Shown one piece after another: positions 8,529 through 18,142 of a stretch of DNA of 64,000 nt (position 1 is the stretch's first letter; each line of letters starts with the position of its first letter). This stretch comes from Ardenticatenaceae bacterium (GTDB lineage Bacteria; Chloroflexota; Anaerolineae; Promineifilales; Promineifilaceae). The stretch covers positions 496,001 through 560,000 of the forward strand of contig JACKBS010000009.1 of the NCBI GenBank assembly GCA_020634435.1. Direction: 5' to 3'. Below the pieces are notes generated by a model, which was not told where the DNA came from, did no database searches, and saw only the letters and a list, made by a program, of their open reading frames with translations. The translations under genes were made by a program, and so were the position numbers.

Positions 8529-10703
8529 ATGACACCAAAAACAGAGGAAAGATCTCGTTGGCGGAAGTTGCTCCAGAGCTCGATGCTGTGGATCTTCACC
8601 AGTGCGGTTACCCTCGGACTTACCATTATTTTTAGCTTCAATCTGGTAACCGCCAGTGAAGTGCAGGTGACGTTAGGCGAACCGGCCAGCGAAGATATTC
8701 TCGCGCCTCGTTCCATAAACTACGACAGTGAAGTATTGCTGTCCACGGCTCGCGAAAATGCGCGTGCCGCCGTGCCGGAGCAGTATGTCCGCGATGGCAA
8801 CGATATTGGCCGGAATCAGCTTAGCCTGGTCAATGCCGTCTTTTCCTTTACCGATGTGGTCCGGGCCGATACGCTAGCCACCAAGGAGACACAGCTTTCA
8901 TATATACAAGCCATAAACCGGCTGACGATTCAGGAGCAGGTGGGGCTGGATTTGTTGGAGCTGTCGGCGGCAGATTATGATGTGGTGAAGCGGGAGATTT
9001 CGCGCATTGTTGGCGACTTGATGCGCCAGGACATCCGCGAAAACCAGCTGCGCGAGTACCAGATTATTGCCCGGCGCGAGGCCAGCCTGGAGCTGACGCC
9101 CCGGCAGGAAAATGTGGTGACCAACCTGGCACCACAGTTTTTGGTGGCTACCGTTTTCCCCGATCCAGAAGCAACGACCGCTTTGCGTGACGAAGCCGCC
9201 CAGGCTGTCGGCACTTTCCCCGTCACCATTGCCGATAATGAGCGCATTGTGCGCCAGGGCGATATTGTCACGGCGCTGGACATTGAGAAGCTCACCCAAC
9301 TGGGCCTGCTGCAAAGCCAGTTCGACTGGCGCGATGTAGCGGCCGTTTTTGTGGCGTCGCTGCTGTCTGTGGTGCTCATCACCATGTATTGGCACCAATT
9401 TTTCTGGAACCGGGTGCGCGACAACGGCCGTTATCTCACCGTTCTCGCCAGTTTGCTGCTTGTGTTTGCCGCTATTGCCAAGCTGATGATCACCGGTACC
9501 AGCTTCCTGACCTACATGTTCCCCATGGCCGCGCTCTCCATGCTGTTGAGCGTCATTTACGACGTGCGTTTTTCACTCACGATCACCATTATCATGGCGG
9601 CCCTGATTGGTTTTTTGACCCCGAACTCGTTGGAACTGGCGGCGTATACGGCCGTTGGCGGTTTGCTGGCCAGTTTGAACTTGCAAGATGCCCAGCGCAT
9701 CAATGCTTTCTTCCGCGCCGGTCTGGCGGCGGCTATTGGCTACTGTGCCGTCATTTTGGTGTTTCGTCTTAATCAAGACACCATCGACGTATTTAACATG
9801 CTGGAGCTGATGGGCTACGCTGTGGTTAACGGCGTGCTCTCTTCGGCGCTGACGCTGGTGGGCTTTTTTGTGTTGGGCAGTTTGTTTGGCATCACGACCA
9901 CGCTCCAGCTGCAAGAACTTTCCCGATTGGATCATCCTTTGTTGCAAGAGCTGCTGCGGCGTGCGCCGGGCACGTATCATCACAGTATCATGGTTGCGAA
10001 TTTAGCCGAGCAAGCCGCCGAGCAAATTAAGGCCAACAGCGCTTTGGTTCGTGTGGGGGCGTTTTACCACGACATTGGCAAGATGAACCGCCCGCCGTTT
10101 TTTAGCGAAAATCAGGAAGGGGTCAATCCGCACGACGCGTTGGATCCGCAAACCAGCGCCCGTATCATTATCAGCCACGTCACGGATGGCTTGGAATTGG
10201 CCAAGCGGTACAAGTTGCCTTATCGCATTCACCAATTTATTGAGGAACATCACGGCACGCGGCTGGTGAAAGGTTTTTATCACAAGGCCAAAGAGCAGGC
10301 CGCCGAAGGTGAGGTGGTGGACCCAGCCAAATTTCGCTATCCTGGCTCTCGGCCGCGCACGCGGGAAACCGGCGTAGTGATGCTGGCCGACGTCATCGAA
10401 TCTACTTCGCGAGCCTTGCAGCCGAACAGCGAGAAGGCGATTGAAAAGCTCGTCAATTCGCTGATTGATGAGGATTTGACAGACGGGCAGTTGGATATGT
10501 CTGGCCTGACCTTGGGCGATATCCGGCTGATTCGCGAATCGTTCATCAAAACACTCAAGGGTCGTTTCCATGTGCGGGTGAAATACCCGGGCAATGAGGC
10601 GATTTTGTCCCCGGAGGAGCAGGCGGTGGCTGAGCCAGCCGTCCAGCCCGCCCAGCTGCCCGCCGATGTTGATCAAACCCAATACAGCAAGGAACCAGTC
10701 TAG
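8529..10703 (+). CDS. pgpH: 7TM-HD family cyclic di-AMP phosphodiesterase
   Basis: A 724-residue membrane protein: one N-terminal membrane segment (about 18-38), an extracellular 7TMR-HD domain (about 50-265), seven membrane helices (about 268-460) and a cytoplasmic HD phosphohydrolase domain. The HD site shows HHSIMVANLAEQ near 483, YHDIGKM near 513 and the later EEHHGT. PgpH proteins hydrolyse c-di-AMP in Firmicutes; the same role is inferred here. It sits 14 bases after yqeY and overlaps ybeY by one base, an arrangement known from Gram-positive genomes, though phoH and era are missing from the cluster. Confidence 0.93.
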   Translation: MTPKTEERSRWRKLLQSSMLWIFTSAVTLGLTIIFSFNLVTASEVQVTLGEPASEDILAPRSINYDSEVLLSTARENARAAVPEQYVRDGNDIGRNQLSLVNAVFSFTDVVRADTLATKETQLSYIQAINRLTIQEQVGLDLLELSAADYDVVKREISRIVGDLMRQDIRENQLREYQIIARREASLELTPRQENVVTNLAPQFLVATVFPDPEATTALRDEAAQAVGTFPVTIADNERIVRQGDIVTALDIEKLTQLGLLQSQFDWRDVAAVFVASLLSVVLITMYWHQFFWNRVRDNGRYLTVLASLLLVFAAIAKLMITGTSFLTYMFPMAALSMLLSVIYDVRFSLTITIIMAALIGFLTPNSLELAAYTAVGGLLASLNLQDAQRINAFFRAGLAAAIGYCAVILVFRLNQDTIDVFNMLELMGYAVVNGVLSSALTLVGFFVLGSLFGITTTLQLQELSRLDHPLLQELLRRAPGTYHHSIMVANLAEQAAEQIKANSALVRVGAFYHDIGKMNRPPFFSENQEGVNPHDALDPQTSARIIISHVTDGLELAKRYKLPYRIHQFIEEHHGTRLVKGFYHKAKEQAAEGEVVDPAKFRYPGSRPRTRETGVVMLADVIESTSRALQPNSEKAIEKLVNSLIDEDLTDGQLDMSGLTLGDIRLIRESFIKTLKGRFHVRVKYPGNEAILSPEEQAVAEPAVQPAQLPADVDQTQYSKEPV

Positions 10704-11185
10704 TGGCCTCGTACAAGATTCACGTGCAGCAAAAAGAGAAGGTAGTTCAGTCGGTAGCGGCGGCGTTGCGAACGGCCGTAACCGTCACCCTGCGCCACGA
10801 AAAACATAGACCCCCCGCCGAAGTTACCCTGCTGCTTACCGACGATGACCAGCTTAAGTCATTGAACAAAGAATATCGTGGCATAGACGCGCCAACGGAC
10901 GTGCTGAGCTTTGAGGTGGGTGAAACGATGCCGGGCATGGATGAAGATGAACCGTACCTGGGCGACATCGTTATTTCTGTGCCCACGGCGGAGCGCCAGG
11001 CTAAGCAGGGCGGCCACAGCCTGAAAGCCGAGCTCCAACTGCTGGCGGTACACGGCACGCTGCACCTGCTAGGCTACGACCACGAAGAGCCCGAAGAAAA
11101 AACCCGCATGTGGTGGGCCCAGGCTTCGATCTTGGCCCAGCTAGGCGCTGAAATTACTGGCCCCCCGGAGGAAACGGAGGAGTAG
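10703..11185 (+). CDS. ybeY: Endoribonuclease YbeY (16S rRNA maturation)
   Basis: 160 residues; starts at a GTG that overlaps the pgpH stop. The zinc-binding signature HGTLHLLGYDHEEPEE is near residues 116-131, with the upstream ADVLSF-type block seen as PTDVLSFEVGE. YbeY is a single-strand endoribonuclease needed for 16S rRNA 3' maturation and ribosome quality control. Length and all three zinc histidines fit an active enzyme. Confidence 0.95.
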   Translation: MASYKIHVQQKEKVVQSVAAALRTAVTVTLRHEKHRPPAEVTLLLTDDDQLKSLNKEYRGIDAPTDVLSFEVGETMPGMDEDEPYLGDIVISVPTAERQAKQGGHSLKAELQLLAVHGTLHLLGYDHEEPEEKTRMWWAQASILAQLGAEITGPPEETEE

Positions 11186-11190
11186 CAGCC

Positions 11191-11580
11191 TTGTCCATCG
11201 AAAAACGCTCCGAATTGTACAATCGCGCCAAAAGCTTCCACTATGCGTTTGAAGGATGGTGGTTTGTGCTGCGTACGCAGCATAACGCCTGGATTCACGC
11301 TGTGGTGACCTTGGCGGTTGTCGCCGTTGGTTTGTGGGTTGGTTTGCCGGTGCGGGATTGGGCCGTGCTCATTCTTACCTTCATGGCCGTGTGGATGGCC
11401 GAATTTATGAACACGGCCATTGAAGCCGTTGTCGATATGACGATGCCCGATATTCATCCCCTGGCCAAAGTGGCAAAGGATGTGGCCGCAGCGGCCGTTT
11501 TGGTTGGTGCTTTGGGTGCAGTGCTGGTTGGGCTGCTGCTGCTGGGGCCGCCCCTGTGGGCACGCCTTGTAGGCGGTTAA
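11191..11580 (+). CDS. dgkA: Diacylglycerol/undecaprenol kinase (DgkA family)
   Basis: 129 residues with three membrane helices. The family core EFMNTAIEAVVDM followed by HPLAKVAKDVAAAAVL is intact. In Gram-positive-type bacteria this family mostly phosphorylates undecaprenol and so feeds the lipid carrier pool of wall synthesis; the substrate is inferred. The probable start is a TTG five bases after ybeY, preceded by the strong GGAGGAAACGGAGGAG stretch. The gene ends three bases before the convergent proline dehydrogenase gene, with no terminator between. Confidence 0.9.
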   Translation: MSIEKRSELYNRAKSFHYAFEGWWFVLRTQHNAWIHAVVTLAVVAVGLWVGLPVRDWAVLILTFMAVWMAEFMNTAIEAVVDMTMPDIHPLAKVAKDVAAAAVLVGALGAVLVGLLLLGPPLWARLVGG

Positions 11581-11583
11581 TCC

Positions 11584-12609
11584 TTACTTAAAAAAGTTGC
11601 TCAGAAAAAACCATAGATTGGCAGGCCGTTCTGCCAGACGGCGCATAAAATAAGGATACCAGGTGGTGCCAAAGGGAATGTATACGCGGACTCGATAGCC
11701 CTGTTGGTGCACCGCCTGCTGTAGTTCTCGACGTACACCATACAACATTTGAAATTCAAAGGAATCTTTGTCGATTTGATGCTGGCGAGCATACTGCATA
11801 ATCGCCTCGATGAGCTGATCATCATGGGTGGCAAAGCAGGGGTACATGCCCCGGTTCCGCGCCTCATCGCTGAGCATTTCTTTGGCCAGATGTAAGAAGT
11901 TGGCGTCGGTGTCGGATTTTTGCGGAAAGGCCAGTTCGTGTGGTTCTTTGTAGGCACCTTTACACAGTCGGACCCAGGCCCCTTCCTGAATGAGGGCGCG
12001 GATATCTTCTTCGGTGCGGTACAGGTAGGCCTGGATGACAATGCCCACGCGATGGCCGAAGCCGTCGTCATCGCGCAAGCCGCGGTATAGTTCTAGCGTG
12101 GTGTCGGTGACGCTGCTATCTTCCATGTCGATGCGAATGCGCGTGTCGTATTTTTCAGCAGCGGTGAGCAGCTGTTGGAGATTGCTATGGATAACGGCCG
12201 TACTCAAATGCAGTCCAAGTTGGGTGGGTTTTACCGACACGGTGGCATTGACGCCGCTGAGGTGAATGTGGCGCATCAAGTCGGTGATGGCTTCGCGGGC
12301 GATGGCCGCATCTTTGGCCGTTTCAACGCTTTCACCCAGGTAGTTCAGCGTGGCTGACAGACCGCTCTGGTTGACTTCTTGGGTGGCGCGAATGGCATCT
12401 TGAATAGTTTTCCCCGCGATGAATCGACTGGCCACTTGCCAGGCTGGCGGAAAATCGGTGGCAATTTGTCGGGCCCAACTGGCCTTTGACAGGTAAAGTA
12501 AGAGTGAGCGCAGCCACTGTTCGCTGTAGCGGTAAAGAAGCAGGATGGCAACGGCCGTTGTGCCAAAAAAAATCATTAACCGGGCAATTGGAGAACGAGT
12601 TTGTGACAT
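11584..12609 (-). CDS. putA: Proline dehydrogenase
   Basis: A 341-residue monofunctional FAD-dependent proline dehydrogenase, the first step of proline oxidation to glutamate. The TIM-barrel signatures LCKGAYKEP and, at the C-terminus, FMRRLAERPANLWFF are visible. An N-terminal hydrophobic stretch (about 9-25, LMIFFGTTAVAILLLYRY) may peripherally tether it to the membrane. No P5C dehydrogenase gene is next to it. It is transcribed away from the large histidine kinase; the 113-base gap should hold both promoters. Confidence 0.92.
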   Translation of the reverse strand: MSQTRSPIARLMIFFGTTAVAILLLYRYSEQWLRSLLLYLSKASWARQIATDFPPAWQVASRFIAGKTIQDAIRATQEVNQSGLSATLNYLGESVETAKDAAIAREAITDLMRHIHLSGVNATVSVKPTQLGLHLSTAVIHSNLQQLLTAAEKYDTRIRIDMEDSSVTDTTLELYRGLRDDDGFGHRVGIVIQAYLYRTEEDIRALIQEGAWVRLCKGAYKEPHELAFPQKSDTDANFLHLAKEMLSDEARNRGMYPCFATHDDQLIEAIMQYARQHQIDKDSFEFQMLYGVRRELQQAVHQQGYRVRVYIPFGTTWYPYFMRRLAERPANLWFFLSNFFK

Positions 12610-12722
12610 TACTTTCTTCCTTGTGGTCTTTTCAAGTAAGCAACCTTTGCTTATGATACTTCACATCAATTGTTCTCAACAAACTTAAAAAGTACCTCTG
12701 ATTGGGCGTTTAGGAATTCTGA

Positions 12723-15700
12723 ATGAGCACTGATCAAGCCAATGAATTATCCCCCATACAACCGGATTCGAGCCTGTTTCCGGCTTATGCGGAACGAGCC
12801 GATGTCATTTTCTGGGCGGCCGATCCGCAGACGTTCCAGCTGGTGTATGTCAGTCCTCATGCTGAAGGTGCCCTGGGAATGGCGGTAGATGAATGGTTAC
12901 GGCCGTCTTTCTGGCAAGATCACCTCCATACGGCCGATGTTGACCGGGTGCTGACAGAGTTTGCTACGGCCGTTTCGGATCAGGACACACATCTAGTTGA
13001 ATATCGTCTGGACACAGCCGATGGCGCTTCGCTGTGGTTTCGCGACCGTGTGTGTGTGCTGCCCCATCAGGGCAAGCCGTTGTTGTGCGGCATGATGACC
13101 GATGTGACGGCCTTTAAAGCCGCCATTCGTCAAGATACAGGAACGCCCGGGTATACCAGCATCTTCCTGGAAATTGTGACGCTGCTGTCGTCAAATATGG
13201 ACATTCAAAGCAGCCTTGACCAGCTGGCAGAGCGCCTGCGTGACGTGTTTGATTTGGCGACCGTTCGAATCATGGAATGGAATGCGGTTTGGGGTGTGGT
13301 CGCCCCACTCGCGGAAGCGCAAAAACCGACCGCTCCACTCATTTCGGCCAAAGATAAAGAGTACGACAACAAGATTTTGGCCAACGTGATCGATAGTTTG
13401 AGCTGGCAGGGCAGCCAACTCCCCATCATTTTTAGGGCGCAAGACAGTGCACTTTCTAAATGGATGCGCGTTCATTTGGCTAACCAATCGGCGCAGACGC
13501 TGCTTTGTGTGCCGTTGGTGGAGCAGGGGGATTTGATTGGCTGCATCGAGCTTCTGTCGGCGCGGGTGCGTACTTTTTCTACGTATGATATTGAATTAAT
13601 GCAGGTGGTGGCCCGGCAAACGGCCGTTGCCCTTACCCGTGCTCAACTGTTTCAAGCTGAAGCCAGCCGCCGTCGGGAAGCGGAAATACTGCTAGACATC
13701 TCTGAATTTGTCTCCAGCAGCCTGGACCGGGACGAAATTCTGAGGCGCGTTATGGAAATCTTGCGTGTCTACCTCAGCGATGTTCACAACTGCTCTATCT
13801 CGCTCATTTCAGAGGATAGACAGCATCTGGATACCATTACCTCCTGGTGGGCTGAAGAGAAATTTTCTTACAATCATCCTGGATTAAAAGTAGCCATCTC
13901 TGATACTTTTTCCAGTCAACTGGCTATTCAAGAAGGCGAAGCCGTCATTATTTCGGACCTGAACGAGATTCCCTTTGCCAACGAATACACGCACAAGATG
14001 ATGAAAGAAGGGTTGCGGGCCATCTTATGCGTGCCGCTAAAAGTGCAAGGTCGCGTGCTGGGGACGATGCATGTGAATCATTGGTATGTGCCGCGTCGTT
14101 TTTCGGCTGAGGAGGTGGCTTTGCTGCAAGGGGTGGCCAACCAGGCGGCGATTGCTATCGAAAATGCGCGCCTGTTTGCCAATGAACGCCGCCAGCTGCA
14201 TCTTTCCCAGACTTTACAAAAAGTTGGTGCTCTCTTAACAACCAGCCTCCAACTAGAAGAAGTTTACGATCAAATATTCGATTTGCTGGGTCAGGTGGTG
14301 GTGTATGATTCGGCCTCGCTTTTCTTGCTAGACGCTGCCCGGCAAGAGTTTGTAATGGTGGCCGGGCGCGGTTTTGAAGAGGAATTGTTTGAGGGTACGC
14401 AGCTGCGATTGGCCAGCCACATTATCCACCAAAAGTTTTTAGACAATGAAACATGGGCAGTTATTAGAAATGTAAATGGGCATCCGGCCTGGGTTTTTAA
14501 GGATGGCCTGGAGCGAATTCGCGCCTGGATTGGTGCTCTGCTGCTGGTGAAGGGTGAGCAAATCGGCCTGTTGTGCGTTGATAGCGTTGAAAGTGGGCAT
14601 TATTCCGATGAAGATGGCCAAACTGTCGCTGCTTTTGCCAATCAGGCGGCTGTAGCTATTGAAAATGCGCGTCTGTATGACGAAACGATGCGGCAGGCCA
14701 AAGAGCTGGCAATTCTCAACCAAATTGCGCAAGAAACGGCCGTTGCTCTGGATATAGATATTTTTCTCGAAGACGTCACCAATCTTGTCGGTCAGGAGCT
14801 TTATTCCACTGTTTTTGGCTTCATCCTTTACGATGAAAAAAGCCATGAACTGCGGGCTCACTACTCTTTTCAGGGCGTGCCGCAGGTTAAGAAGGACATT
14901 ATCATCCCCCTGGAAAACAGCATTATTGGTCACGTAGTGCTTACGGGGCAGCCTTATTACGCACCCAACGTTCACGAAGACCCCCATTATTTTTCATCGG
15001 GCATGAAGATTAGCTCAGAAATGGCTGTTCCCCTCAAGGTAAATTACGAAGTCATCGGGGTAATCAATGTTGAAAGCCCAGAACTGGACGCCTTTTCTGA
15101 GCGTGACCTCGACTTTTTGACCACATTGGCTGGTAGTATTTCGGCCGTTTTGGAACGAGCCCGACTGTACCAAACCCTCAAGGTACAGGCTAAAAGTCTG
15201 GCTGAACAGGTGCAGCTGCGCACCAGCGAACTAAAAATGGAGCGGGACAAGCTGTTTGCTATCTTAGAGAGCGCTGGTGAGGCCATTATTCTCACTGATA
15301 TCAATGCCCATATTTTGTATGCAAACCCGGCCATGGAGCGGCAAAGCGGGTATTCGCGCCAGGAGCTTCAGCTGCAAAACCCGCGCATGTTGGGCAGCAG
15401 TCTGGTACCCAAGACAGTATTTTCCGACATGTGGCGGCATTTACTTAGCCACCAGCGCTGGACGGGTGAGCTGATCAACCAGCACAAAAATGGTCATGTG
15501 TACGATGTGGCGGTGGCTGTAACGCCTATCACCGGTGCAGATGGTGAAGTAACCGGATACGTTAGCGTGCAGTCAGACATTACGCGCTTGAAGGAGCTTG
15601 AGCGGCTAAAAACTGAGTTTATTGCCAACGTATCCCACCAGCTGCGCACGCCGCTGACGAACATCAAAACGTATGTTTCCTTGCTGAACAAAGGCAAACC

Positions 15701-16334
15701 CGAGAAGTTCCCCCGCTATTTTTCGGTCCTGCACCAAGAAATTGATCGTCTGGCGCGATTGATCCAGGATTTATTAGATATATCCCGTCTAGATGCCGAA
15801 GTGGCGCCCAATCCCAACGCATCCACGGATTTGGTTGAATTTTGGGAGATCGTCTGGCCATCTTTTGTGGAGCGGGCCGAGCGGGAAGAGCGTCAACTAG
15901 AGATTTCGCTGGCTGATGATATTGCCGCAGCTCAGCCACAGATTTACATGGAAAAGTACCAGATGGAAAAATTGTTGACGCGTTTGATGGACAACGCGTT
16001 AACTCACACCAACCCTGCTGGAATTATCCAGGTGAGCGTTGGGTGGCAGGACGATGACCAGACTGCTTTGCGGCTTCGCGTTTGCGACGATGGACCTGGT
16101 ATTCCAGAAAATGAACGGCCGTATCTCTTTGATCGCTTTTATCGGGGTGCTCAGGCTGTTGAATCTGGGCTGCCGGGCAACGGGCTTGGGCTGGCCGTGG
16201 TAAAGGAACTGCTGGCGCAATACGGGGGCACGATTGCCGTGGAAAGCGAAGTAGGCGTAGGGAGCTGTTTTGTTGTGCAACTGCCCCTGGTAAAATCCCA
16301 AACTGGACCAAGTGAACCATTCGATGCCGGTTAA
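12723..16334 (+). CDS. Cytoplasmic PAS-GAF(x4)-PAS sensor histidine kinase
   Basis: A 1203-residue kinase without membrane segments. Order: PAS (about 25-135), four GAF domains (about 150-315, 325-490, 500-655, 660-820), a coiled-coil linker (about 820-850), a second PAS (about 845-960), HisKA with the phospho-acceptor in ANVSHQLRTPL near 971, and HATPase_c with N box MDNALTHTN near 1090, DDGPGIP near 1122 and GNGLGLAVV near 1150. It probably senses several small ligands or redox/light cues in the cytoplasm. No response regulator is adjacent, so its partner is encoded elsewhere. The 3' end overlaps the next gene by 11-23 bases. Confidence 0.93.
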   Translation: MSTDQANELSPIQPDSSLFPAYAERADVIFWAADPQTFQLVYVSPHAEGALGMAVDEWLRPSFWQDHLHTADVDRVLTEFATAVSDQDTHLVEYRLDTADGASLWFRDRVCVLPHQGKPLLCGMMTDVTAFKAAIRQDTGTPGYTSIFLEIVTLLSSNMDIQSSLDQLAERLRDVFDLATVRIMEWNAVWGVVAPLAEAQKPTAPLISAKDKEYDNKILANVIDSLSWQGSQLPIIFRAQDSALSKWMRVHLANQSAQTLLCVPLVEQGDLIGCIELLSARVRTFSTYDIELMQVVARQTAVALTRAQLFQAEASRRREAEILLDISEFVSSSLDRDEILRRVMEILRVYLSDVHNCSISLISEDRQHLDTITSWWAEEKFSYNHPGLKVAISDTFSSQLAIQEGEAVIISDLNEIPFANEYTHKMMKEGLRAILCVPLKVQGRVLGTMHVNHWYVPRRFSAEEVALLQGVANQAAIAIENARLFANERRQLHLSQTLQKVGALLTTSLQLEEVYDQIFDLLGQVVVYDSASLFLLDAARQEFVMVAGRGFEEELFEGTQLRLASHIIHQKFLDNETWAVIRNVNGHPAWVFKDGLERIRAWIGALLLVKGEQIGLLCVDSVESGHYSDEDGQTVAAFANQAAVAIENARLYDETMRQAKELAILNQIAQETAVALDIDIFLEDVTNLVGQELYSTVFGFILYDEKSHELRAHYSFQGVPQVKKDIIIPLENSIIGHVVLTGQPYYAPNVHEDPHYFSSGMKISSEMAVPLKVNYEVIGVINVESPELDAFSERDLDFLTTLAGSISAVLERARLYQTLKVQAKSLAEQVQLRTSELKMERDKLFAILESAGEAIILTDINAHILYANPAMERQSGYSRQELQLQNPRMLGSSLVPKTVFSDMWRHLLSHQRWTGELINQHKNGHVYDVAVAVTPITGADGEVTGYVSVQSDITRLKELERLKTEFIANVSHQLRTPLTNIKTYVSLLNKGKPEKFPRYFSVLHQEIDRLARLIQDLLDISRLDAEVAPNPNASTDLVEFWEIVWPSFVERAEREERQLEISLADDIAAAQPQIYMEKYQMEKLLTRLMDNALTHTNPAGIIQVSVGWQDDDQTALRLRVCDDGPGIPENERPYLFDRFYRGAQAVESGLPGNGLGLAVVKELLAQYGGTIAVESEVGVGSCFVVQLPLVKSQTGPSEPFDAG

Positions 16335-16938
16335 ATTGCCTGCCGAGTTTTATGCTCGCTCGGCTCGGACAGTGGCTCAGACATTGCTGGGCAAAACGTT
16401 GGTGCGTCAGCTAAACGGGCGTCGCCTCAGCGGCATCATCGTGGAAACCGAAGCGTACTGCGACGGTGATACCCCGGACCTGGCCTGCCACGGCGAACGC
16501 GTAAACAATGCCCAACCCACACCGCGAACGGCCGTTATGTTTGGTGCGGCTGGTGTAGTCTACGTCTATTTCACCTATGGCATGCATTGGATGTTTAACG
16601 TGGTTACTGGCGAGCCGGGGCAGCCCAACGCGGTTTTGGTCCGGGCGCTAGAGCCAGTGGAGGGAATGGATCAGATGACGGCGCGGCGTGGCGAACGGCC
16701 GTTATCCGAACTCACCAACGGCCCAGCGAAACTGGCGCAGGCACTGGCCATCGACAAATCTTTCAACGGGGCAAACCTTTGTGTGCCAGACGGGGTTATA
16801 TGGATTGAAGAGGCACCCGCTATAGACCCAAGCCAGATTGCTGTCGGTCCGCGTATCGGCATGGGCAAGACGCCAGAACCCTGGTATTCCATGCCGTGGC
16901 GTTATTGGCTGGCAGGCAATCCATTTGTCTCCAAATAG
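16324..16938 (+). CDS. 3-methyladenine DNA glycosylase (AAG/MPG family)
   Basis: A monofunctional base-excision repair enzyme that removes alkylated purines such as 3-methyladenine and hypoxanthine. The 204-residue frame from ATG 16324 (GTG at 16312 is possible) has the family blocks LAQTLLGKTLV-like, ETEAYCDGDTPDLACHG with the catalytic Glu, VYVYFTYGMHWMFNVV and NGPAKLAQAL. It overlaps the kinase 3' end in another frame, so the two are probably co-translated. It ends with PWRYWLAGNPFVSK, the usual family tail. Confidence 0.95.
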   Translation: MPVKLPAEFYARSARTVAQTLLGKTLVRQLNGRRLSGIIVETEAYCDGDTPDLACHGERVNNAQPTPRTAVMFGAAGVVYVYFTYGMHWMFNVVTGEPGQPNAVLVRALEPVEGMDQMTARRGERPLSELTNGPAKLAQALAIDKSFNGANLCVPDGVIWIEEAPAIDPSQIAVGPRIGMGKTPEPWYSMPWRYWLAGNPFVSK

Positions 16939-16997
16939 TGGGCAAGCCTCTGGAAACCCCGCGACAAACGCGGCAAAATAATTGAGCAGGAGAGGCT

Positions 16998-17789
16998 ATG
17001 AAGTTACTTGAAGGGAAAAAAGCACTGATTTTTGGCATCGCCAACAAAAATTCGATTGCTTGGGGGATTGCCCAGGCGCTGCACGCCCATGGGGCCGAAC
17101 TTGGCTTTAGCTACGGGTTTGAGCAGTTGGAAAAGCGCGTACGGCCGTTGGCCGACGAATTAGGCGTCCAATTTGTAGAAGAATGCAACATTGAAGAAGA
17201 TGATGAAATTACCAAGGTCTTCCAAAAAGCAGCTGATCACTTCGGTCAGATCGATATCTTGGTGCATTCCATTGCTCACGCCAAGCGCGAAGACTTAAGC
17301 GGCACCTTTGTCGATACCAGCCGCGATGGTTTTCATTTGGCGATGGGCGTCAGCGTCTACAGCCTGGTAGCATTGACCCGCGCGGCTGTGCCATTGATGA
17401 CTAACGGCGGCAGCATCCTCAGCATGACGTACTACGGCGCAGAAAAAGCCGTGCCGCACTACAACGTCATGGGTGTGGCCAAGGCGGCTCTGGAAGCCAG
17501 CACTCGCTACCTCGCCGCGGACCTTGGGCCACAAAACATTCGCGTTAACGCTATTTCTGCCGGACCGATTAAAACATTATCTGCCGCAGGCATTGCCGGG
17601 TTCCGCAAAATGCTCAAATATACCGAGGAGCGCTCTCCGCTACGGCGGAACGTTACCCAGGAAGAAGTGGGGCAGACCGCTCTGTGGCTGTGCAGTGATC
17701 TCAGCAGTGGCGTCACGGGCGAAGTCATTTATGTGGATGCCGGGTACAATATTTTAGGCATGCCGGAGCCGCCCGAAACCTGGCTTTAG
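16998..17789 (+). CDS. fabI: Enoyl-[acyl-carrier-protein] reductase, FabI type
   Basis: 263 residues. Catalyses the last, NAD(P)H-dependent step of each fatty-acid elongation cycle in the cytoplasm. The short-chain dehydrogenase fold is modified as in FabI: cofactor loop FGIANKNSIAWGIAQ near residue 12, and the active site SMTYYGAEK through YNVMGVAKAAL with catalytic Tyr and Lys. An RBS (GCAGGAGAGG) precedes the ATG. It stands alone here, followed by the metK riboswitch region. Confidence 0.96.
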   Translation: MKLLEGKKALIFGIANKNSIAWGIAQALHAHGAELGFSYGFEQLEKRVRPLADELGVQFVEECNIEEDDEITKVFQKAADHFGQIDILVHSIAHAKREDLSGTFVDTSRDGFHLAMGVSVYSLVALTRAAVPLMTNGGSILSMTYYGAEKAVPHYNVMGVAKAALEASTRYLAADLGPQNIRVNAISAGPIKTLSAAGIAGFRKMLKYTEERSPLRRNVTQEEVGQTALWLCSDLSSGVTGEVIYVDAGYNILGMPEPPETWL

Positions 17790-17804
17790 AACGGCCGTTG
17801 CATC

Positions 17805-17832
17805 TTGACACGAACGGCCGTTTCGTTATACT
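17805..17832 (+). promoter_or_regulatory. Promoter of the metK transcript
   Basis: TTGACA (17805-17810), a 16-base spacer and TATACT (17827-17832) form a near-consensus housekeeping promoter. The spacer is largely occupied by an ACGGCCGT copy. The SAM-I aptamer starts 43 bases downstream. Confidence 0.8.
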
Positions 17833-17874
17833 TAAAACCGCTTGTGTCTCATTGATGCAGGTACAATTCACAAT

Positions 17875-17972
17875 CTTATCAGGAGCAGCGGAGGGATCGG
17901 CCCGATGAAGCTGCAGCAACCCCCACAATGGGAAGGTGCTAAATCCGTCAGCAGAAGCTGAGAGATAAGAGG
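17875..17972 (+). ncRNA. SAM-I (S-box) riboswitch
   Basis: All the conserved S-box parts are present in order: the P1 arms CTTATC and GATAAG, the core GGAGGGATCGGCCCGATGAAGC split across 17889-17911, the CAGCAACC segment, and GGTGCTAAATCC before the closing arm. It is the SAM-binding leader of metK. With the terminator just downstream, high SAM should stop transcription before metK. Confidence 0.96.
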
Positions 17973-17988
17973 TAGATGCAGAATTTGC

Positions 17989-18020
17989 TAGCCTCTTGCT
18001 TGTCAAGAGGCTATTTTTTT
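17989..18020 (+). terminator. Riboswitch-controlled intrinsic terminator
   Basis: An 11-base stem (TAGCCTCTTG against CAAGAGGCTA) closes a short loop and is followed by seven to eight T. It lies between the SAM-I aptamer and metK and is the expression platform of the riboswitch. From here to the metK ATG at 18143 no other structure was recognised. Confidence 0.93.
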
Positions 18021-18142
18021 GCCAGATTAGCCAGATTAGATTGTGAAGCCATTTGTTAGTTGAAATTTTGTACGTAACACTATCGCAAATTGCAGCTCCA
18101 AAATTCCCCTGTGATTTGCCACTTACCATGGAGGTAAAGTAA

